A DNA stretch of 64,000 nt, taken from positions 119,588,340 through 119,652,339 of the forward strand of contig CM046875.1 in assembly GCA_025667525.1 (NCBI GenBank), in the 5' to 3' direction. Source of the DNA: Glebionis coronaria (lineage: Eukaryota; Streptophyta; Magnoliopsida; Asterales; Asteraceae). The notes beneath the pieces are model-generated. The model was not told the DNA's origin. It did not search any database and saw only the letters and a program-made list of their open reading frames with translations. Within the stretch, counting starts at the first letter, position 1; each line of letters opens with the position of its first letter. Positions 55,913-64,000 of the stretch are shown one piece after another. Position numbers and translations under genes: made by a program.

Positions 55913-58900
55913 TATAACAACCCGAAAATTTTGACCAGAGTTTAAATTAATATTTTTCGAACATTTACGAAACTTGTTATTTATTCTCGATAATTTAACG
56001 AAGATCGTGTTAGCTAAAATTTAAATTTATGTTGAATATTTTCTTTTAGTTTATGAACTGAGAAATTTAAATTTTTTTTTCGTTTACACTTCGTAAAATT
56101 AAATATTTATTATTTAATTACTTGTAATATTTATCGACGTTTTAAAACGACGGACTGAGCAGAACTGATAAAATAATAGTTGAAACGATTCAAAATTTAA
56201 AACTTAGAAAATATGAAGGAATAGTATTTTTATTATATCCTAAAACATTGCTAATAACGTGAGTAATAAAATTTACATTTTATTTTTACGGTAAAATCTA
56301 ACCGAAATATCTATAAATGATTAAACGAGCAATTAAATAAATAATAGCAAATGTTTTCGAAACTCGACAAAGTAAGGACTCATATTTATTGGAAAAATGA
56401 TTTTAAAAACACTGGCGCAAGTCTCGTGACTTGAATCGTCCGTTAAGTCGCCCAAACGAGCCCCAAACCATGTATTAACAAAAGTGATAACAAAAATTTC
56501 ATTAACAGTCCCTGCATTATTTAGAACCTTTCACTTACTTTTGTAAAACTTTGACTAGCAAATATAAAGGGAATTTTTAACTCATTTTTCTCTCATTTCT
56601 CTCAAAACTAAAAACACACTAAAACCTAAAACATAAACTCTCTCTCTATCTAAAAATCTGGCGCCTCCTTTTGTTTTCCGGTCACCGGAAATATTTTCCG
56701 GCCACCTAAACCTTTCGCCGTCGCAATCCTTAAATGATAGATCATATGGGTCTATGTAGTATCACCATACATGCCGCAACTCATTCACCTCAGCCGCCAC
56801 TGCTGTGGTGTTTTCCAGCCGTCGCCACCTTGTGGTGGTGTGTGGGTGACGGATTCACCATTTCAACATGTGGGTATACCTTAAAAACCCCAAAAACCTT
56901 TTGATCTTATCCCGATCTATGCATGCAAGATGGTTACATCAAGATTAGACAAGATGGGTTATTTATCATTTTTATATGTTATGGTTGTTTTGGCCGCGAA
57001 TTTGGAAAAAGGGCAGTCCGCCGCCCAACCACCGTCGTGGTGGCGGCCGGACGTCGTCACAGCAGCCACAGCCGCCACTGTGGTGGTGTCGGGCTTGTGG
57101 TGGTGATGTTCCTGGACTTGTTTTGTTGATTATTTGTTATTTTGGTATAAGATCTAGATGTATACTTGTAATTGTATTTTTATTATTATTATTTTATTTT
57201 ATTTAATAATGAAATGATAAATACAAAGTTTAATGAATAAGAAAATAAATAAAATTATAACCATTTATATAATAAGTTTATTTTTATTTTTAATTAGGTT
57301 AAAAGTGATATATAAAATAAATAAATAAATAAATAAATAAATAAAGGAAATAACAATAGTGGGATGTATGAAAATACATATTTTGAGGATACAATAATAA
57401 TAATTATTATTAATAATAATTGGGGTATAATAAAATATAGGATGTAAGATTCTGAAAATATTATAATAATAATAATTATTATTATTTGATAAAATGAGAT
57501 ATATAATTATTTAAGGACTTATAAAAAAAAATAATAAATAAATACATATTTAAAAGAGTGTTGTTATTAATATTATTATTAATAAATGGTATATTAAAAT
57601 ATAAAATTTTTAATGATATATGGAAAGTAGTTAAAATATTGATGAGGATAATTAATATATTAATTAAGGTATTGATTAAAAATGGAAAGTAATTAATTAA
57701 GGAGAAATGGAAAGTAATTAAAATATTAATGGTGGGAATATATAATTAATATAATAATTATATTATTAAAAATACCTTAATTAGAATATTGATTGAGAAA
57801 AATATTAATTGGGTATTAACTGAGACAAAGTAGGAAACATTATGTATTTTATATACATGGAAAATGTTATAAAAACGGCAAGGTCATGCCGAAATTTTCT
57901 AAAAATATATATACTTTTATAAAAGAAATTTATATACTTTTATAAAAGAAATAGTTAACGAATAACTACGTTATAAAATAATTTTTGAAAAGTATTATTT
58001 TAGTTAATATGACATTTAACGTTATATATGATAAATAAATTTTAATGAGTTATATAACGATTTTCCAACGAGTGTCGAATTATATAAAAATAACTTCGTA
58101 TACACTATTATAACCGAATGATATAGTATATAACTTAAGAAATACATTTTTAAATGTTTGTTCTAAATAATAACTTACGACATGAAATATGTGCGTCATT
58201 TCACATATAAAATATATACCGAATATATTATATGATCTATTTTATCATTTTATTTTATTTGGCCAACCACCAAAGTTTACGAGTTAAATTTTATTAATTA
58301 TTTTGTGTCGAGTTGATGTAACCATCCATCGGGAAAACACCAAAACATAAACCTCACCAAACGATTGGAGCATAGCTGTGAAATTATTTACAACCGCGGA
58401 AAGATATTTGTTGACGCTACATGATTATTTATTATGGTGTATTACGACTATTGGAATCAAGCCGTATATATTATGTGATGTTGTGTGGTGTGATACTTAT
58501 ATTCTGCTGATGTCTGCATTTAAGGTGAGTCTATAGCCTCGCTTTATACTAGTTATTAAATGATTTTAAATCCGCGAGGGGGAATACATGTTTTTATAAA
58601 CTTAGAACACAAGATTTTTATGGTATGCTTTGTCCCTCTATGAATGGACCCGTGGTTGCCTTTAAATTGCATTAAGTGATTGCCTTTGTTAAAACCTCAA
58701 TTATGGACCGTTAATTAACCTATGATGGGTTAACCGCTAGTACAATTAATAGATCTATGGGGGAAGCCGCCCCGGTTCAGTTTTTGTGGACTTGTCATAG
58801 AAGCTTAGGCCCGACCTCCACACTGTTTGAGCATATTGTATTGAGAAGTCAGGTATACGGCAATGTACCAATAATCTGGAGGTAACCGACAATTAATAAA

Positions 58901-59410
58901 TCTCTCGTCTTATTAGACTGATATGGGAGTGTCTAAGGGCTCGGTTCCATGAGCTTATTGCAATTTATGCTATATACAATTATCATTGTTGATGCAAATT
59001 ATTATTTGATGCTTATAAGCATGCCACAAACTTATAATCTTTGCTTGTGTTCAAATTGGTTACATAAACCTATAGATTCACTCGACATTTTTGCTGATTG
59101 TTTTACTCACATGTATTTCAGGTAATCAAGAAGTGGAAGCTTGGAGGTCACGGGAATGAAGTTGTGCACTGCTTTTGTTGTTCAAACTCTTTGATTTAAT
59201 TATCGTTCCATTTTTAAAACAAACTAATATGTTGTTTTAACTTATCTTTTGGTAACGATTACTTGGGACTATGCTACTCTGACAAATGTTTTAGGAACGA
59301 TAAATCTAAAACGTCTCTTTTCGAGTCGTTCTTTATAAATTATGTGTTGTTGTATCAATGTTTAGCACCCAAAGATGTATTCTGCTGCGTGTAAATTTGG
59401 GGGTGTTAAA
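55913..59410 (+). mobile_element. Second long solo LTR (3498 bp), inserted in the first
   Basis: Flanked by exact ctttg duplications (55908-55912 and 59411-59415). It starts tataacaaccc and ends gggggtgttaaa, decayed forms of TGTAACACCC...GGGTGTTACA. No ORF longer than short GC-rich readings is present. A TATA-like aaatataaagg is near 56567, followed by a GC-rich stretch (56640-57130) with facing ggtggtg and caccacc words. A very AT-rich region (57130-58260) with many taataat and taaataaa runs follows. Its internal and second-LTR sequences are absent, as expected for recombination between LTRs. Confidence 0.72.
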
Positions 59411-59415
59411 CTTTG

Positions 59416-59588
59416 GAACAATAATAATGTTATCTTTTGTCAAGACAATTTAATACTTTCTCACGTTTGGTTCATGTAATAATTTAAATGACATTTTTAT
59501 GATCATTGTTCTGTGTACTATTTGCTATTGATCCACCAAGTGACACCCAAATACTATTGCGTTGCATTTGACCATTTTGGGGGTGTCA
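59416..59588 (+). repeat. Solo LTR, last piece
   Basis: The end of the first solo LTR, closing with attttgggggtgtca next to the RT reading of the chromovirus-like element. Confidence 0.6.
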
Positions 59589-60845
59589 CGGCCCCAATAC
59601 CTAGGCATCAGTCTCAATCACAAAAGTTTCATTGAAGTTTGGTAATGTCAATACTGGCACTTGCACCATTGCTGAATTCATAGTCTTAAAGGCCACTTGA
59701 GCTTCTTTGGGCCACCCAAAATCATTTTTCTTAAGTATTGCAGTAAGTGGTCTGCTAATAGTAGCATAGCCTTCGACAAATCTCCTATAATACCTAATCA
59801 AACCAAGGAAACCTCTGAGTTGTTTCACATTAGTAGGAACAGGCCAATCAACCATAGCTTGAATCTTTTGTGGATCAGTCGTCACTCCCTCGCTGGTTAT
59901 GATATGACCTAAGTCCTCAACTTGTGCAGCCCCAAAAGTACACTTACTAGCTTTAGCATACAACTGTTGTTGTCTCATGACAGTTAGTATTTGCCTCAAA
60001 TGTTCTATATGAGTGTCCATGTAAGGACTGTATACCAATATGTCATCAAAGAACACTAAGGTAAAATTCCTCAAAAAAGGTTTAAAAACTTCATTCATGA
60101 GGGATTGAAAGGTAGAAGGGGCATTGGTAAGACCAAATGGCATCACTAAGAACTCATAGTGACCTTCATGTGTTTTAAAGGCAGTCTTAGCTATATCATC
60201 TTCATACATTTTGATTTGATGATATCTAGACCTAAGATCCAATTTAGAGAACACCCTAGATCCTTGTAACTCATCTATGAGCTCCTCTATCAAGGGAAGT
60301 GGAAACTTGTCTTTGACAGTGTGTTTGTTAAGCTGTCTAAAGTCTATACACATTCTCCAACTACCATCCTTTTTCTTAACCATGACCACAGGAGAATAAA
60401 ATGAGCTCTAGCTTTGTCTGATGACACCAGAATCAAGTAATTCCCCTACCATAGACTTAATAGCATCTTTTTGTGTAGATGGATGTCTATAAGGTCTCAT
60501 ATTAATAGGTGGAGTACCCTATTTGAGAATTATTCTATGGTCATGACCCCTTTTTGGTGGTAAACACTTAGGAATTTCAAAAACATCAGCAAATTCAGAT
60601 AATAAGGAATCTAGTGGTAAATGGGTTTTTGGTATACCTTGTGCAGACATCATTTGCAACATTGCAGAAGGATACACACACATGGCCATATTAGTAGGTT
60701 GTTTCTCAAACTTAGCCGCTTGTTTACCACTCAACCATTGCATTGTTGGCTTAGTGGACCCTCTCAACACCACTTTCTTCCCTTTATACCCAAAGGCCAT
60801 TTTCAGTTCTTGGAAATTGAACTGAATGTCACCTAATCTGGCCAA
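59589..60845 (-). pseudogene. Chromovirus-like reverse transcriptase
   Basis: It reads from the protease-RT linker (LARLGDIQFNFQELKMAF) through [47 protein letters not shown], the catalytic [23 protein letters not shown] and [15 protein letters not shown] to [14 protein letters not shown], the first catalytic Asp of RNase H. TAG stops replace Gln at about 60519 (before GTPPIN) and at about 60407 (in IRQSQSS), and replace Trp at 60846. The downstream part is at 33710, 26 kb away. The polymerase motifs themselves are kept. Confidence 0.86.
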
Positions 60846-61523
60846 CTACTGTACTCCTAGAACCATGTCACAACCTCCCAATGGTAATATCATGACACTA
60901 GCAGAGAAAAGTTCTCCCTGTAATTTCCACATGAAGTTATCACACATGGTGTCACTAGTAAGTGTTTTTCCCCCAGTCAGTGTAACCACCGAAGGACGAG
61001 TACTTTTCATCTTACAACCTACCTTTTTAGCCACATTAGTGTTGAGGAAATTGTGAGTACTACCTGTGTCAACCAAAATATGCAATTGAGTCTTTCCTAC
61101 ACAACCACTGACCCTTAAGGTTTGATAGTTTTGGACCCCATTTAGTGCATGTAATGAAATTTGTGGTACCTTATTGTCAGATTGTTCCAACTGATTAGAA
61201 TTTCCTTCCAATTCCCATATGATTTGTTCTTCCTCCTCTTCATCTACAAACACTTCTAAAAAAGAAACTTGTCCTGTACATTTATGCCCAGACACATATC
61301 TCTCATCACAATAAAAACATAGGTTCTTGGCTCTTCTATCTGCTAACTCTTTTTGAGACAACCTTTTACTCAATGGTTCAACTAGTGTAGAAGTTTTACC
61401 CACCCAATTAGCCTTAGGAGCAGGCAAAGCTAAAGGTTTGGGACCACTAATTTGGCTTCCTCCCATAGATGCATTGTTAAACCTAGGAGTTGGAAGTATT
61501 GGTGTCCTATACTTCTTCCTCAT
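60846..61523 (-). pseudogene. Chromovirus-like gag C-terminus and protease
   Basis: It reads a gag knuckle-like CFYCDERYVSGHKC, an acidic hinge, then the aspartic protease with LVDTGSTHNFLN (Asp-Thr-Gly) and GGCDMVLGVQ. TAG at 60846 replaces Trp of the next motif (WLARLG). Upstream, gag continues in other frames. Confidence 0.84.
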
Positions 61524-62139
61524 AGCTTAATTAGTGTCAAATTGCAACCTAGAGAGGGAATAAGCTTGTGATAGGGTGGTTGGATTAAACCTTCTAACAG
61601 CTAATTCCAACTCAGTGGGCAACCCAACCAGATAAAAACTAACAGCCTGGTCATCCCTAAGATCCACCCTATCAACAGCTTATCAAAAGCATTTTGAGAA
61701 TCATCAATGTTGGTACTCATTTTACAATGCTTAATATCTGCTAGAGGATCATCAAAGGAATTTCCAAATCTCTCTAATACGGCCCTTTTGTACACAACCC
61801 ACGGTACCATATCATCACCATAAGGACACACAAAATTACTATGCCACATCAAAGCTACATCATACAAATGGACAGATATCAATTGCACTTTTTGATTATC
61901 AGGCACCTTATCTACTCTAAAAACTGTTCACACTGATACAACCACTCTTTTACATCTTCACCACCAAACTTAGGGAATTCTATCCTAGTGACTCTAGTGA
62001 ATTGACTGTTATTCCTCTGAGCCAATGCACCACTAGTACCACTAGCCATTTGAGTAACAATCATCTGATTTATCAAGGTTCGTAACACATCTTGGTTTTC
62101 ATCATCAAGATTGGGTGTACTTCTGGTTTCTGGAGCCAT
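61524..62139 (-). pseudogene. Chromovirus-like gag N-terminus, frameshifted
   Basis: It starts MAPETRSTPNLDDENQDVL at 62139. RIEFPKFGGEDVKEWLYQCEQFL is followed by a stop, and the gag core continues in another frame (VQLISVHLYDVALMWHSNFV, VLERFGNSFDDPLADIKHC). Further frame changes follow near 61680. The start lies less than 100 bp from the copia LTR edge. Confidence 0.8.
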
Positions 62140-62235
62140 CTTGGTGTGTTTGGATAGAAATAGTGATCAACAATGTAGGGTAATTAGTTGTAACAACTAA
62201 CTGAATTGAAACAACCAACTATCTCACAATTAATT
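62140..62235 (-). other. Remaining leader of the chromovirus-like element
   Basis: About 95 bp of leader; neither a primer site nor a 5' LTR is seen before the copia LTR edge at 62236. Confidence 0.5.
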
Positions 62236-63469
62236 TATAGAAACTAGAAGGGGGGAGGGTTGAATAGTTTCTCTCGATTAAGGTCATAATTAAAAATCCT
62301 TTCAATTAGGTTTGTGTCAAAACTACCTTTTACTTGAAAGCCAGTTACATAATGGTTAGGTTTTAATTCATAATGCATTAACAATGATAAGTGACAATTG
62401 AATGCAATGCAAGAATGTAAATATAAGTAAAGAGTAAGGAAAGAAACAACCTAAGGGAAGACACCAAGATTTATAGTGGTTCGGCAATGAAGCTCTCTCT
62501 TTGTTCCTACTTCACTCCTCGAGTACACCTTACTTGAGATTTCTACTATATCCACAAGCTCCCTTCTTGGCGGAGAAAACCTTACAACGTCGCTTACATT
62601 ATTTTCCGACACTAAGCTAAATGTTGAGACCTAATCTTAGCAAGGACCAATCTACACACGTCTCCTACTTCACCATTTTCCGACACAAAGCTAGATGTCG
62701 AGTTCTAATTGAAAGCTAGAACCAATCTTCGTCGCCCATCTTCTTTTCCAACACAAGGCTAGATGTCGAGTTCTAATCCAAAGCTAGAACCAATCTTCAC
62801 AACTCTTCAATTTGAAGCTAAGTGAGAACTGACAAGACACATACACACATCACTTTATAGTTTAGTAAGAACTAACACTCATGACTTATTACAACTCAAT
62901 AAAACATATCCAAGTATACACATTTAACTTGGATCCACATAAGACAAATCCATATATACACATATACAATGGATTTACACAAGACTAGTATACAAAAATA
63001 CGTTGGATTAACACAACACTAATCTAAGTATCCACAAATACATTGGATCTACACAATACTCAAATAAAAATGATAAACATGACTAGATCTAAGGAAGGAT
63101 GACCTTCATCAAGGCTTCATTTTTAATCACATAAAAAATGTGCGAGTGATCTTCTCTTTGGACAAGTAAAGAAGGGGATCAAGAGGATAATCATAAGTAA
63201 ACTACTTAACACATTAAGTGATCATTTACTAATGATTAGGATGTAGAAAAGAGAAAAGATGCAGAAAGAATGTCCAAAAAGGTCCATGGAAAATGGAGAT
63301 TTGATCCACTTTTTATAGGAGACAAAAACCAACGGCTATCTGCCTGCGATTCCTTAGTTGTCATTACGGTTCCTTATTGATAGAGAACCACATACCTATT
63401 TAACGAACCGTGGGTCGTAGACTCCGCTCCTTTCAGTCCTTTAGTGGGGGAATATTATCTGAGGTAAGT
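62236..63469 (-). repeat. copia LTR related to 12473-13702, truncated at its U3 start
   Basis: On the minus strand it shares, in order, the ggttcctta word block (63341-63418), the TATA-like cctataaaaag (near 63310-63320), the gccgaaccactataaatc tract (62472-62490) and the C-rich end (cccccccttctagtttct). Its first ~350 bp relative to the other copy are missing where the next LTR begins. It has a ~350-bp extra middle part with a degenerate tandem repeat. Confidence 0.75.
62893..63065. repeat. Degenerate tandem repeat, about 40 bp unit, four copies
   Basis: Four units share the core ttggatccacataagac (with variants ggatttacacaagac, ggattaacacaacac, ggatctacacaatac) preceded by tatacaca-like sequence. 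Confidence 0.6.
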
Positions 63470-64000
63470 TGTAACACCCCCAAATATTCATGTTTCATTG
63501 CAGCGGAAGAGTCGTTGGTGTTACGGGATAACACATTACTAAAATCATAGACAACGCTTAAAAATCGCGTCGTTTAATAGTAAAGCACTTTCCGTTCATG
63601 AATATCAAATTACATAGGTCCTCAGGTCATAATATGTCATACAAATTTACAAAACATTTGAATGGAAATTTTATTTGAATGCGGGCCATAAATTCTTTTC
63701 GTCTTCCCGAGAATTACCTTCAAGTACCTGAGATAAAACATGTTAAAAAGTCAGCGGAAACCCGAGTGAATTCATAGAGTTTAATAAAAACCATTAATAT
63801 ATCACCGATATATAATCATTACCGAAAATCATTTTGTACAATTCTTTATCCTAGGCCATATAATAGGCCAAAGACATTTTATATGAATCTTTGTCGTAAA
63901 TCATAATATAGGCTTTTGCCTTCAAAACCATTATACGAACCATTGTCGTAAAAACATCATACAATACGTTTTATAACGTTGTATAACGTTTAATAAAAAC
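63470..64000 (-). repeat. Third long-LTR family copy, minus strand, runs off the window
   Basis: It starts tgtaacaccccc at 63470, the inverse of the gggggtgttaca end expected for the 3.5-kb LTR family. On the minus strand, ctatgaattcactcggg, gctgactttttaacatg and tatctcaggtacttgaagg match, in order, the tracts at about 59072-59130 in the second solo LTR. Confidence 0.65.

Larger units (their letters stand above)
33711..59588 (+). mobile_element. Solo LTR, about 3.45 kb net, with three later insertions inside
   Basis: It starts tgtaaaaccc and ends gggggtgtca inside the RT/RNase H junction. Its pieces are 33711-36136, 43099-43266, 55228-55912 and 59416-59588, which sum to 3452 bp after removing one copy of each target duplication. 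That is close to the 3498 bp of the second LTR at 55913-59410. No coding sequence is found, so it is a solo LTR of a long-LTR Ty3/gypsy family (Tekay/Del-like by size and ends). The 5-bp duplication is not clean (agcct and cggcc). Confidence 0.65.
31537..62235 (-). mobile_element. Decayed Ty3/gypsy chromovirus-like element, split by about 26 kb of insertions
   Basis: On the minus strand the reading order is gag (62139-61604), knuckle and protease (61523-60846), RT (60845-59606), then RNase H (33710-33483), integrase (32992-32486) and the integrase C-terminus (32470-32084), followed by a purine tract and LTR. RT ends at ETDA (59606) and a few more codons (GIGAV-like) reach 59589. The next residues (LVLQQQGHPIAFLSK) are at 33710. 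Everything between is later insertion. The 5' LTR and primer site are missing; the right edge abuts a copia LTR at 62236. Many TAG stops are present. Confidence 0.82.

Noticed and set aside
56923..57206. Two overlapping plus-strand ORFs of about 70 residues
   Set aside because: They lie in the GC-rich hairpin stretch of a solo LTR, with low-complexity Gly/His/Arg readings and no start context.

Overview
This is plant nuclear DNA, probably from a member of the daisy family (Asteraceae). The plant origin is clear from spliced, AT-rich sequence, an F-box/LRR/FBD gene of plant type, plastid DNA fragments, and dense nested LTR retrotransposons with plant-type primer sites (tRNA-Asp for the Athila-like elements, initiator tRNA-Met for the copia elements). 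The Asteraceae assignment is an inference: several retroelement proteins here resemble, from memory, hypothetical proteins annotated in Tanacetum and Chrysanthemum relatives.

Region 1 (1-17071) is a three-deep nest. The 3' part of a Tat-like Ty3/gypsy element (13703-17071), carrying a decayed antisense gene with a putative gypsy-type transposase domain, was interrupted by a SIRE-like Ty1/copia element (visible as 1-242 and 8362-13702). That copia element was itself split inside its pre-integrase coding sequence by an Athila-like Ty3/gypsy element (243-8361, minus strand). Region 2 (17072-22990) holds the only apparently intact host gene, a five-exon F-box/LRR/FBD gene on the minus strand (CDS 17618-19094, probable 5' UTR exon near 20.5-20.65 kb), and several MITE-like inverted-repeat elements. 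Region 3 (22992-29853) is a complete Ty1/copia element on the minus strand with 457-bp LTRs and TSD attgt.

Region 4 (about 30.4-31.54 kb) is a mosaic of plastid DNA: rps12-intron-like sequence, trnF-GAA, the ccsA 3' end, the psbE 5' region, an rpoB piece and an ndhB piece, joined head to tail. Region 5 (about 31.5-62.2 kb) is one decayed Ty3/gypsy chromovirus-like element on the minus strand. It is cut within the RT/RNase H junction by about 26 kb of later insertions: a 3.45-kb solo LTR (33711-59588 with interruptions) that received a very young non-autonomous Athila-like element (36137-43093), a SIRE-type copia element (43267-55222) and a second 3.5-kb solo LTR (55913-59410). The right edge (62236-64000) holds a relative of the copia LTR seen at 12.5-13.7 kb and a third LTR of the 3.5-kb family, both on the minus strand.

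No retroelement here keeps a complete uninterrupted gag-pol. Most stops that break pol look like TGG or CAG changed to TAG/TGA, as expected from deamination of methylated cytosine. The most unusual points are: an autonomous/non-autonomous Athila pair with shared LTR signals and one nearly pristine insertion that encodes a cysteine-rich, acidic protein; family-specific 8-10 bp words repeated through the LTRs of three unrelated families, and also through the coding sequence of one; the scrambled plastid insertion; and a long foldback element built on ATCATATATGAT palindromes.
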